Assembly: GCA_900556095.1 (NCBI GenBank) | Contig: USNU01000056.1 | Span: forward strand, 1 to 8,213 | Reading direction: 5' to 3' | Length of the DNA stretch: 8,213 nt | Origin: an uncultured Bacteroidales bacterium | GTDB lineage: Bacteria > Bacteroidota > Bacteroidia > Bacteroidales > Paludibacteraceae | Shown here: piece after piece, positions 1 to 7,076 of the stretch | Numbering within the stretch: the stretch's first letter is position 1 | Layout: every line of letters starts with the position of its first letter | Notes under the pieces: model-generated | Database searches by the model: none | Told to the model about the DNA's origin: nothing | Seen by the model: the letters and a program-made list of their open reading frames with translations, nothing else | Program-made: the position numbers and the translations under genes

Positions 1-3000
1 CCTGCCAATACGCAATCCTGCAAATTTCAGATGAGTCTTTCTGCAGGTATCAGCGGCTCTATCTCTACCAATACAGGTTTGGCACGGTTAATAGATATGG
101 ATGGCAATGGGCTGTTGGATTTGGTGGATGTATATAGTGGTGGCATAAGGGTTTCGCCGGATATTTACCAACCAAATGGGTATCAAAGCACGCGTCGGGT
201 CAGTACGGAGGAGCACTTGCAGAATAGTACCACGCAGAATGCAGGCTTGGACCTTGCTGTAACGGCAGGTTTCTCCATCTTCTTTGTCAAACTGTGCGCA
301 GGTATACACGGTAGTCCTGTCAATATATCCCTTACGGAAGGGACCTTTGATATTATGGATATGAACGGCGACGGTTTGCCGGACTTGGTGCGTGCGGATA
401 AAGACGGCATCCATGTGCGGTATAATCAAATGGGCAAGAATGGTCTGCTTAAACATATTATCAATCCCACAGGGCAGCAAATAGAGTTGAATTACCAACT
501 CTCCGCCCCCACTACGCAATACCCGGGTCGTCATTGGTTGCTCAGTGAGGTTCGGGACATCCATGCCCATGCACCGATGGGAGACACCGTTGTTGCACAC
601 CGGTTTGTATATGCAGACCCTTATTACAACAGAGAGGAACGCACCTCCTACGGCTATGGCGCAGTAACAACGGAAGATATTAATACGCAAGCCGACTATG
701 CCGTCTATCGCCGTCATGTCCGCCGCTACAACAACCGCGACTTCGCCGACCATGGGCGGTTGGAATATGAGGCTATATTGGACGCCGAGGACAATATCTA
801 CACCGAATATGAATTGGGAGTTTCCTATACCGATATGGCAGGCAAAGCCACCGATGATGTCTGCCATGATACCAAGATACGTGTCAGCAAAGAGACGCAC
901 TATACCCGCTATTACGAGGGAACATCTTCGCCAATTGTTACGGCAAAGCAATATAACTACGACCACTACCATAATGTGGTTGCCTATCGCAATTTGGGTG
1001 ATACCGTATTGGGAGAGGATGACCTTACGGCAGAGATAACATACCATACCCCCGAGCGCAATCTTGTGTCCCGTCCCAAGACACTCAAAGTATATGCCAA
1101 TGGCGTATTGGCACGTCAGTCGGAAACGCAGTACAGGTTAGACAAACTCACAACACTCACACTGCGGGCCCCTGCCACCTACTCTACCATTGTTACCCGC
1201 TATGAATATGATGCAACCGGTCTGCTCACCCGCGTAACGATGCCCACCAACCATAAGGGACAGAAAGCAACTCTACGGATAGAATATGATTCACTTACCC
1301 ATTCTTTGCCTGTTCGTGTTACAAATCAATGGGGGCAGACCTGTTCCACCCTGTATCATCCCTATTGGCAAGTACCCACTTGCATAACGGATGCCACGGG
1401 GAATAGCATACATTATACCTACGATGCTTATGGTCGATTGACGTCTGTCATTGCCCCTAATGAAGCGGGTAAAACCAATCCGACCATCAGTTATTCCTAC
1501 CAACCTATCAGCAATACAAGCATTTGGCGATACCCACACTGGAATCCAACAACCCCGTTCTATATGGATGTATGTGCATATAGCAGCAGCGACTCTACCT
1601 GTCACCGTTCATTATATGACGCACGCGGAAATCTGTGTCAGCGGTTTGATAAAAGAATGGATGGGTATGTGCTTAGCAATCAAATGCAGCGAGACTGCTT
1701 CGGACGCAATGTGGCAACTCTGCAAAATATACTGATACATACCGACTTACCCACCTCGTATTATATGAGTAATGCTGCTATTCGCATACAAACGGACTAT
1801 GATGTCTTAGACCGTCCTACTATGACACATTGGGCAGACGGAGCAGAGACTTCCATATCTTACGGGATAGGCGTTGACGCCTTGGGAGTCCCACGCCTGT
1901 TGCAGAACCACACAGATGAGAACGGCAACGAGTGGCAGCAATACACCTCCCCGCAAGGCTGGCTGACCACAAGCATTGCCCCCGATGAGGCTACTACTAC
2001 ATTCCGCTATGACCCATTGGGGCAACTATTGCAATCCACAGACCCCGATGGGCTGACTACTACACATACGTATGACGGTTTCGGTCGTCGCACGCAACGC
2101 ACGCATCCCGATGCAGGCACTACCCGCTGGACGTATGATGCGGCAGGAAACATGATTGCATCTGCTACACAATCACAATTAGATGACAATACGGCGACCT
2201 CCTACGAATATGATTACAATCGTCTTGATCAAGTACATTACCCGCAGCATCCGCAAGTGGATGTATTCTATACCTACTCAGATTCTACAGGACGCTTGTT
2301 ATCCCGCAAGGATATTACAGGAACTGAAAGATATGAGTACGATAAAATGGGTAATGTTTCATTATCGGAACGTCTGATAGTATTACCTACAGAACAAAAC
2401 GGGTATAGGTTTACAACACGCTATACATACGATTCCTTCGGACGGATGCAATATATTCTATTGCCGGATGAGTATTTTGTAAGATATTCGTATAACCATG
2501 GAAAGGTATCAAGGATAGGGGGCAACAAGCGTAATGCCCGAAGCCAATATGCAAAGAAGATTCACTATGATGCTTACGACCGCATTGACACCATTTTATA
2601 TGGTAATGACATTCGTACCACTTATACCTACGACACTGACAGGCAATGGCTTATAGGGCAGAAAGTTCAAGGTAATGAAAAAGTCCTTCAAGACCTCCAT
2701 TACCAATATGACCACGTTGGCAACATCACGGAAATAGAACAAACAGCAGATAAACCGACATGGTTCGGTGGTCCGTACATACAAACCCATCAGTATGATG
2801 CGCAGAACCGTCTTATACGTGCCGATATGCTGAGCGATAATATTGGGTTGTATAGCAATTACAACTTGTCTTATAGCCCATCGGGCAGAATAGGGAACAA
2901 GACCTGTGATGATATGCTGTGGGATTATTGGTATGGATATGAGAATAGCAATAATGGTCGCCCCACCAGTCATCAAGTGCGTAGTATTTACGACCTGTAC

Positions 3001-3276
3001 AATGATAATACCTCTTTCTTCCAATGGGATGCCGATGGGCAACTGCAAGCCGTTGTACGTCCCTGCACAGGAGATATGCGCCATCATTGGTGGAACGAGG
3101 CAGGGCAAATGGTTGCAAGTATCGATAACGCCTCTTGCGGATACTACGGGTATGACGGCAATGGAAACCGTGCCTACAAACTGACAGGACAATCGGCACA
3201 AGACCAGTACAATGCCGGTGAATGGCAATACCATGTGAATTTCAACGACGCCGTGCTTTGTCCGTTTTCGGGTTGA
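1..3276 (+). CDS. Rhs/YD-repeat protein with SpvB/TcdB-like N-terminal part, 5' partial and 3' truncated
   Basis: The frame is open from base 1 through the first in-window ATG (31), so the true start lies upstream and ATG31 is probably internal. Numbered from ATG31 there are 1081 residues. Two FG-GAP/VCBS-like calcium loops come first (DMDGNGLLDLV at 23-33, DMNGDGLPDLV at 110-120). A stretch like the TcdB/SpvB middle region follows, including 'NPTGQQIELNY' and 'REERTSYGYGAV'. YD repeats then run to the end, for example YEYDATGLL (391), YTYDAYGRL (462), FRYDPLGQLL (658) and YGYDGNGN (1039). Such repeats form a beta-shell that encloses a C-terminal toxin or effector in known Rhs/Tc proteins. 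The protein stops at AVLCPFSG, just where relatives as I recall them continue with AVLYP and a GYTKHYY-like segment. The Rhs core motif, DPxG-type cleavage site and polymorphic tip are all absent. It is probably a truncated remnant or an exchange donor rather than a complete toxin. The Rhs assignment is secure; the export route is not visible. Confidence 0.93.
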   Translation, partial: PANTQSCKFQMSLSAGISGSISTNTGLARLIDMDGNGLLDLVDVYSGGIRVSPDIYQPNGYQSTRRVSTEEHLQNSTTQNAGLDLAVTAGFSIFFVKLCAGIHGSPVNISLTEGTFDIMDMNGDGLPDLVRADKDGIHVRYNQMGKNGLLKHIINPTGQQIELNYQLSAPTTQYPGRHWLLSEVRDIHAHAPMGDTVVAHRFVYADPYYNREERTSYGYGAVTTEDINTQADYAVYRRHVRRYNNRDFADHGRLEYEAILDAEDNIYTEYELGVSYTDMAGKATDDVCHDTKIRVSKETHYTRYYEGTSSPIVTAKQYNYDHYHNVVAYRNLGDTVLGEDDLTAEITYHTPERNLVSRPKTLKVYANGVLARQSETQYRLDKLTTLTLRAPATYSTIVTRYEYDATGLLTRVTMPTNHKGQKATLRIEYDSLTHSLPVRVTNQWGQTCSTLYHPYWQVPTCITDATGNSIHYTYDAYGRLTSVIAPNEAGKTNPTISYSYQPISNTSIWRYPHWNPTTPFYMDVCAYSSSDSTCHRSLYDARGNLCQRFDKRMDGYVLSNQMQRDCFGRNVATLQNILIHTDLPTSYYMSNAAIRIQTDYDVLDRPTMTHWADGAETSISYGIGVDALGVPRLLQNHTDENGNEWQQYTSPQGWLTTSIAPDEATTTFRYDPLGQLLQSTDPDGLTTTHTYDGFGRRTQRTHPDAGTTRWTYDAAGNMIASATQSQLDDNTATSYEYDYNRLDQVHYPQHPQVDVFYTYSDSTGRLLSRKDITGTERYEYDKMGNVSLSERLIVLPTEQNGYRFTTRYTYDSFGRMQYILLPDEYFVRYSYNHGKVSRIGGNKRNARSQYAKKIHYDAYDRIDTILYGNDIRTTYTYDTDRQWLIGQKVQGNEKVLQDLHYQYDHVGNITEIEQTADKPTWFGGPYIQTHQYDAQNRLIRADMLSDNIGLYSNYNLSYSPSGRIGNKTCDDMLWDYWYGYENSNNGRPTSHQVRSIYDLYNDNTSFFQWDADGQLQAVVRPCTGDMRHHWWNEAGQMVASIDNASCGYYGYDGNGNRAYKLTGQSAQDQYNAGEWQYHVNFNDAVLCPFSG

Positions 3277-3529
3277 CTCGTTTCCGTGTTTGTTTTGTTA
3301 AAATACGTATAAGGTTGACTCGTTTGTCGGATAGGTTGACCAACTTACTACGCAGGTTGTCTTCCCTTCCTCTCCGTCCCCTCGCGAGGGGATAGAGAGG
3401 AAAAATTGCGCCAAGCCTCCAACCCTCTCTTTTTTCTAAAAAAAATGCCCTTTCTGCACATTTTTCCGCTTGCTCGTAACGCCATCGGGCGGCAGGAACG
3501 ATACTCGGGTCGTCCAAATAGACCGACAT
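3242..3529 (-). CDS. Doubtful small minus-strand ORF, 95 codons, partly repeat-derived
   Basis: The ORF starts at an ATG complementary to 3527-3529. Its first 37 or so residues look protein-like (MSVYLDDPSIVPAARWRYEQ, then an Ala/Glu-rich helix). The remainder simply translates the palindrome and the 21-bp repeats into a heptad pattern (KLVNLSD, KRVNLIR, KRVNPKT), and its end runs antisense into the Rhs gene. No promoter of the TTTG/TAnnTTTG type was found upstream on this strand. It may be the start of a small conserved gene overrun by repeats, or only a by-product of a dispersed intergenic element. No function is assigned. Confidence 0.2.
   Translation of the reverse strand: MSVYLDDPSIVPAARWRYEQAEKCAERAFFLEKREGWRLGAIFPLYPLARGRRGREDNLRSKLVNLSDKRVNLIRILTKQTRKRVNPKTDKARRR
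3271..3375. repeat. GGTTG(AC) repeat with 21-bp periodicity
   Basis: GGTTG begins at 3271, 3313, 3334 and 3355, all on one 21-bp lattice. The unit expected at 3292 is degenerate (GTTTTGTTAAAA). The copies at 3271 and 3313 share GGTTGACTCGTTT, the copy at 3334 keeps GGTTGAC, and the copy at 3355 keeps only GGTTG. The Rhs stop codon TGA at 3274-3276 lies inside the first unit. A period of 21 bp is about two helical turns, which would put the copies on one face of the DNA, as for protein-binding arrays. It also encodes a heptad pattern (KRVN...) in one minus-strand frame. Whether the array is a binding site, a recombination arm or a remnant of a coding repeat is unknown. Confidence 0.7.
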
Positions 3530-3618
3530 AGGTGTTCTATGTTTTTATCTATTATTCGGCATTTATTGTCCATTATTCGTTATTTTTGCAAACTGCATAT
3601 TGCAATATATGAAAAAAA
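3277..3618. other. Gene-poor junction between the truncated Rhs gene and the rightward unit
   Basis: This stretch holds no convincing gene on the plus strand. It contains most of the 21-bp repeat array, the large palindrome at 3369-3400, a moderately GC-rich segment (about 3470-3530) covered by a weak minus-strand ORF, and an AT-rich stretch with two ATTATTCG copies between 3550 and 3580. A perfect 12-bp palindrome, ATATTGCAATAT, sits at 3597-3608, just upstream of the promoter -33 element. It could be an operator, but nothing else supports that. No RNA gene was recognised. Confidence 0.6.
3369..3400. repeat. Nested inverted repeat with CCCCTCGCGAGGGG core
   Basis: The perfect 14-bp palindrome CCCCTCGCGAGGGG (3378-3391) is flanked by a second inverted pair: CCTCTC at 3369-3374 and GAGAGG at 3395-3400. 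Symmetric 3-nt internal loops (CGT and ATA) separate the two pairs. As RNA or extruded DNA this is a long, GC-rich hairpin. It is followed by AAAAA rather than a T-run, so it is not a rightward terminator. Read leftward, the sequence after the stem is GGAAGGGAAG, so it is not a leftward terminator either. It fits a dispersed intergenic repeat, and a related inverted copy lies at 8129-8153. Confidence 0.75.
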
Positions 3619-3650
3619 TTTGTAAATTATGTGTTTTTTTCATAACTTTG
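3619..3650 (+). promoter_or_regulatory. Bacteroidetes-type sigma-ABfr promoter
   Basis: TTTG at 3619-3622 is followed after 20 bp by TAACTTTG at 3643-3650. This matches the known Bacteroidetes primary-sigma pattern TTTG-N19/20-TAnnTTTG. Transcription would begin near 3656-3660, about 25 nt before the leader ATG at 3682 and 350 nt before the large secreted-protein start at 4011. The surrounding AT-rich tract (poly-A and poly-T runs at 3612-3640) is typical of strong promoters in this phylum. It is the only well-matched promoter I found for the unit to its right. Confidence 0.75.
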
Positions 3651-3681
3651 CACCCATTTTTGGGACTAACCAATCTGATAT

Positions 3682-4014
3682 ATGTCTTTATACCCCTCTA
3701 TCGGACAAATTTCCGTAGGTCGGGCTGAAGTGGACAACGTCTGTTTGTGCAACGTAGATGGTTTCGCAATGGCATTTTCGATCTGTGTATTAGTAGAGGT
3801 GAACGCCCATAACAAGAAACGTTGTGTGGCGTTATTTGTATCGTCGAGAGATATCTGCCGCCTTTTACGAACACATCAACAGAACCTCAATAGTCTGGCT
3901 TTCACGCCTATCGGGAAACACACATATATCATCAACGCGCTAAATTGGTTTTGTGGTGCATACTGCACCACGCATAAAATACATAAAATACATAAAATAC
4001 ATTACAGACCATGA
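3682..4014 (+). CDS. 110-codon leader ORF overlapping the next start, function unknown
   Basis: ATG at 3682 follows the promoter closely. The TGA stop (4012-4014) overlaps the next gene's ATG (4011-4013) as ATGA, an arrangement typical of translational coupling. The product begins MSLYPSIGQISVGRAEVDN, has seven cysteines in 110 residues (high for this kind of genome), no signal peptide or clear membrane segment, and ends in three HKI repeats encoded by a 9-nt tandem DNA repeat. No family was recognised. Two strong hairpins fall inside it (3802-3833 and 3953-3971), so the region may instead be a structured untranslated leader in which the ORF is incidental. Possible roles are a leader peptide setting expression of the secreted protein, a small cytoplasmic protein, or non-coding RNA. 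Codon use looks plausible but not decisive. Confidence 0.4.
   Translation: MSLYPSIGQISVGRAEVDNVCLCNVDGFAMAFSICVLVEVNAHNKKRCVALFVSSRDICRLLRTHQQNLNSLAFTPIGKHTYIINALNWFCGAYCTTHKIHKIHKIHYRP
3802..3833 (+). promoter_or_regulatory. Leader hairpin 1
   Basis: AACGCCCATAAC (3802-3813) can pair with GTTGTG-T-GGCGTT (3821-3833) around the loop AAGAAAC. This gives a 12-bp stem with one G-U pair and one bulged T. It lies in the middle of the transcribed leader ahead of the secreted-protein gene. A stem of this length inside a coding frame is unusual and supports an RNA-level role. No riboswitch or known leader class was recognised. Confidence 0.5.
3953..3971 (+). promoter_or_regulatory. Leader hairpin 2, perfect 8-bp stem
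   Basis: GTGGTGCA (3953-3960) and TGCACCAC (3964-3971) form a perfect 8-bp stem closed by the tri-loop TAC, 40 nt upstream of the secreted-protein ATG. The following sequence is A-rich with no T-run, so it is not a classical terminator. It could stabilise the mRNA, pause polymerase, or limit ribosome access to the unstructured A-rich stretch next to the start codon. Confidence 0.6.
3974..4000 (+). repeat. Three perfect 9-nt tandem repeats before the start codon
   Basis: ATAAAATAC occurs three times back to back (3974-3982, 3983-3991, 3992-4000), ending 10 nt before the ATG at 4011. Bacteroidetes genes usually lack Shine-Dalgarno sequences and favour unstructured A-rich leaders, so this repeat probably serves as the translation-initiation region. 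Because 9 is divisible by 3, copy-number change would keep the leader ORF in frame (adding or removing HKI) while altering the distance between hairpin 2 and the start codon. Confidence 0.85.
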
Positions 4015-5630
4015 ATACTATACAACATTATTCCAAGTCATTACTTATTTCTTTATTCCTCATCCTCTCCATCGGAAATGTATGGGGAGAAACTCTCAAG
4101 GCAGGTCGCAAAGTATATTTGGATATTAGTCAGAATACAGGGTGGGCAGATGCCAATGCTGTGATAAAAATCCAAACAGATAAAGAAGGTCCTGTGCAAA
4201 TGACTTGGCAAAGTGCGAATCTCTATGAATATACTCTAACTCAAGATGCTGTTTGGGTAAAAGTAGGTAGATATGGGGACGGGGGCAATACCGAGTGGAG
4301 TGTCTCGAAATCAATTGATGTTCAGCAGGGATATGATTGCGTACGTATTCCACAAAATGGGTGGAGTGATTGTACACTTACATGGGCAAAAGTATCCTCT
4401 ATCTATTTCCAAAATACGGTAAATTGGGATAATGTGTATGTGTATTTTTATTCGGGACCATATTGGAGTGATGAAAAAGGTTCGGGCGCAAAAAATATAC
4501 AACACAATCAGATGACAAAAATATCGGGTGAGGGAACATCGGCTATCTACAAGTTTACTTACGTGGGAAATTCTACTGCTTATGTCAGTTTCACAAGAGA
4601 TGCACAAGGGGGATATGATAATTTTAAGCAAACAGAGGCTGTGTATAGGGGAGATTATAATGCCTCCAATCCTATGTATGTCCCAAATCCGACACGATCT
4701 GAAATCCATAATAATAATGATAGTACAACATACTACAACAATGGAACGTGGGGGACTATGCACCGCTTGAAATCCAAAACAGCGTATGGTACTTTCTTTT
4801 CAAACGTGTATGGTGATGAGGGACAGATTTCTTTCTTTGCTACCAAGAATTGTACACAGTGCGTCCAAACAATGAATAATGATACATGGCAGGACGGCAC
4901 ACCTTTTACTCTTGAGGAGCTGTCTGCGGACGGTATCTTCACAGCGACAATGGATGCCAACGGAAAAGTGGAAAATGTGCAACCATATACCGGTGATTTG
5001 ACCGTATATAATTTAGACGGCAATCCGCGAAATTACAAGAGCAATCATAATAATGATGGCGATCAAGGTAAGTTGGTGGATTTCAGAGATGTATCCACCA
5101 CCTACTACGACCACTACCACATGGAGTATATTGACGGAAATACGGACTTGGGCGCGACTATGGGAAATAGTATCAACACCAATATCGCCAACAAGATAAC
5201 ATCGCATCTGGCATCAAACTGCAATGTGCGCTACGAATACAATAGCAAAACCAACCGTCTGAGTCTAACCATGATTGCAGGAAGCCAAAACAAGTTCCTG
5301 TCTATCTATGGCAAGGGATTGAAAGACACTCAAAATAAAACTCTGACAAAGGGAGAACCCTTGACTCTCACGGATGGCGCAGATTGGCTCTATATGGCTG
5401 ACTTCCAGGCTATTAAGGAAGATGATTCCACAATAAGTGCCTACTTGATGGCTACTTATAATGGTACACTTGGATATTGGCATCCAATGGACAGGAAACC
5501 GGAGAAAATGCCTCTTACCCGATTCTCGGTGCTTCTACTAAAAAGGGTACATACAATATCATGCTGCTGTACGACTACAAGACCAATCGCATCACCGCCG
5601 GTTGGAAACCACAAGACACCTTGGAGGTGA
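4011..5630 (+). CDS. Large secreted protein, N-terminal part, interrupted by a frameshift
   Basis: This frame gives about the first 490 residues of a protein continued in another frame at 5477. ATG4011 is followed by a good signal peptide (hydrophobic core LLISLFLILSIG at 11-22, likely cleavage after VWG at 26), so the product is exported. Residues 27-125 form a beta-rich Trp/Tyr-rich module. Residues 128-225 (IYFQNTVNWDNVYVYFYSG onward) resemble starch-binding/CBM26-like modules common in secreted Bacteroidales proteins. The 230-490 part is Asn/Tyr-rich and lacks an obvious catalytic motif. Sense is lost shortly after GTLGYW (490): the residues that follow, up to the stop at 5628-5630, look non-native (for example LLLKRVHTISCCCTTT). 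One missing base between about 5478 and 5508 would join the parts into about 1003 residues. The function is probably surface binding or adhesion; no enzyme activity is claimed. Confidence 0.85.
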   Translation: MNTIQHYSKSLLISLFLILSIGNVWGETLKAGRKVYLDISQNTGWADANAVIKIQTDKEGPVQMTWQSANLYEYTLTQDAVWVKVGRYGDGGNTEWSVSKSIDVQQGYDCVRIPQNGWSDCTLTWAKVSSIYFQNTVNWDNVYVYFYSGPYWSDEKGSGAKNIQHNQMTKISGEGTSAIYKFTYVGNSTAYVSFTRDAQGGYDNFKQTEAVYRGDYNASNPMYVPNPTRSEIHNNNDSTTYYNNGTWGTMHRLKSKTAYGTFFSNVYGDEGQISFFATKNCTQCVQTMNNDTWQDGTPFTLEELSADGIFTATMDANGKVENVQPYTGDLTVYNLDGNPRNYKSNHNNDGDQGKLVDFRDVSTTYYDHYHMEYIDGNTDLGATMGNSINTNIANKITSHLASNCNVRYEYNSKTNRLSLTMIAGSQNKFLSIYGKGLKDTQNKTLTKGEPLTLTDGADWLYMADFQAIKEDDSTISAYLMATYNGTLGYWHPMDRKPEKMPLTRFSVLLLKRVHTISCCCTTTRPIASPPVGNHKTPWR

Positions 5631-7021
5631 AAGATCAAGACACAATAGAAGCCAATCTTCTTTTGACGCGTAAGGAGGACAATGACGTGGCACAAATCAT
5701 CCTAAAAAATGATAACAGCAAAATTTCCAAATTGCAGAAAGTGGTATTGGTAATGCAATTTAATAGAGACAAGCAAACGGGCGAATCACAATATAAGTTC
5801 TCATTGCCATTCGATTGCAGAATCAAAGACATCTATGGTCTTCCGTACGGATATATGAATTCATGGGGTATCCAGCGATACAACGGAGCAGAACGTGCCC
5901 GCACTGGATGGTTCGAACAAGACCGTCCAACGTTCTGGGAGTGGATGAATTACAACGATACACTCCGTGCTGGAGAAGGCTATTCGCTCACGGTGGACAG
6001 AGGCAATATAGGTGCATGGTATGGAGAAGGGGAAGGAGCGAAATATCTCTTTTTCCCATCCATGCAAACCGGTTTCAATATCACAAAATTATCCACTGCT
6101 GCTGCGACAGTAAAATATCCCGACCAACCCTGCAATATCAATCTGCAATACCCTAACGACACCACGGATACCTTCCATCGCGACCGTCGCAAATATGATA
6201 GCAACTGGAAACTGATTGGACCTAAAAACTACAATAACATTACAATCAAGAGTTCAAATATTACAGGGGATGAAACTTATTATTTGAATAAACCTTCGTT
6301 TGTGTATGTGTTGGATAAAGATGGAAAAGAGTATATTTCTCAATCAACAACAAACTTCGTATTCCGTGCTTTCTTCTCCTACTTCGTTCAGTTCGCCGGA
6401 ACAATCACTTGGCAGCAATATACACAATCCGAGACGCTGAAACCTGCGCCCCGATACGCACCACAGACCACCCGAAAACCGGCAGAGTTCCGTATCGACT
6501 TGAAAGACATGAACGACAATGAGTTAGACCGTACTTTTGTGGCATTGTCGCCAATCGGAACAGAAGGTTTCGACCTCAACCTCGATTTGACCAAGATTGA
6601 TGTTCAGCACCCTATGATATATACCATTTCGGAGAATACCGACTATGCAGGAAACACCCTGTCTCTCAATACCGACACGGTCGCATTGGTGGTGAAAACC
6701 GGCACGGGAGGCTCCTACACGATTGCCCTGCCGAATGAAAACAACGACTACGATGTGGTATTGGTGGATAAATTTGAGCAACAGGTAAACGTGCTTACGC
6801 CGGAAGGATATCCCATACAAGTGGAGCCGGGAATCACGCGCAACCGATTCTATCTGGTCTTTGCCCCCAAGACAGGGACATCGCAACCCGACGGACCGAC
6901 TACCAACCTCCAAAAGACAGCTACAGACACGAATGTGAGAAAAGTGCTTATCAACGGAAAAATCTATATCGTCCGAGACAACCGACTATATGATATAACG
7001 GGGAAAATACTGACCCGCTGA
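5477..7021 (+). CDS. Large secreted protein, C-terminal part (continues 4011 after the frameshift), with sorting-like tail
   Basis: This is the downstream two thirds of the secreted protein, in the -1 frame relative to the first part. The TTG at 5477 is only the first usable codon; I do not regard it as a genuine start, since no signal peptide, promoter or spacing supports it. The join probably reads GYW-ASNGQETGENASYPILG. Its segments ('KFSLPFDCRIKDIYGLPYG', 'GAERARTGWFEQ', 'WKLIGPKNYNN') match the beta-rich pattern I recall from large Bacteroidales secreted proteins. The last 28 or so residues contain VLINGKIYIV and RLYDITGKIL, a C-terminal tail common in such proteins and probably a type IX-like sorting or anchoring signal (inference). 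A Pro-rich linker (SQPDGPTT) precedes the tail. Either the gene is inactivated by a deletion or the deletion is an assembly error. No catalytic residues were recognised. Confidence 0.85.
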   Translation: MASNGQETGENASYPILGASTKKGTYNIMLLYDYKTNRITAGWKPQDTLEVKDQDTIEANLLLTRKEDNDVAQIILKNDNSKISKLQKVVLVMQFNRDKQTGESQYKFSLPFDCRIKDIYGLPYGYMNSWGIQRYNGAERARTGWFEQDRPTFWEWMNYNDTLRAGEGYSLTVDRGNIGAWYGEGEGAKYLFFPSMQTGFNITKLSTAAATVKYPDQPCNINLQYPNDTTDTFHRDRRKYDSNWKLIGPKNYNNITIKSSNITGDETYYLNKPSFVYVLDKDGKEYISQSTTNFVFRAFFSYFVQFAGTITWQQYTQSETLKPAPRYAPQTTRKPAEFRIDLKDMNDNELDRTFVALSPIGTEGFDLNLDLTKIDVQHPMIYTISENTDYAGNTLSLNTDTVALVVKTGTGGSYTIALPNENNDYDVVLVDKFEQQVNVLTPEGYPIQVEPGITRNRFYLVFAPKTGTSQPDGPTTNLQKTATDTNVRKVLINGKIYIVRDNRLYDITGKILTR

Positions 7022-7076
7022 TAGGGCTTGAATCATCCTCCTGTAAAACGATCCGACAACGATACCCCCGTTCTTA

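Noticed and set aside
88..1047. Long minus-strand open frame (319 codons) opposite the Rhs gene
   Set aside because: It lies wholly antisense to well-supported Rhs codons, has no family resemblance and an odd hydrophobic composition. It is a shadow of biased codon use.
2596..3234. Minus-strand open frame of 212 codons opposite the Rhs 3' end
   Set aside because: It is antisense to clear YD repeats, with no promoter or recognisable domain; a shadow.
3271..3375. CRISPR array or integron attC site
   Set aside because: The 21-bp units have no unique spacers of typical length and no cas or integrase gene is present. No attC-type core-site pair could be made out.
3581..3588. TATTTTTG as a second upstream -7 element
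   Set aside because: It fits TAnnTTTG, but there is no TTTG at the right distance upstream. The 3619-3650 pair is far better.
3953..3971. Hairpin as an intrinsic terminator
   Set aside because: It is followed by an A-rich stretch, not a T-run.
5477..5479. TTG as an independent start for a second secreted-protein gene
   Set aside because: The downstream protein lacks its own signal peptide and continues the upstream fold, and the overlap follows from a one-base shift. A split gene explains it better.
5496..5512. Programmed -1 ribosomal frameshift at AAAA (5505-5508)
   Set aside because: No X-XXY-YYZ heptamer is in phase, and I see no obvious stem just downstream.
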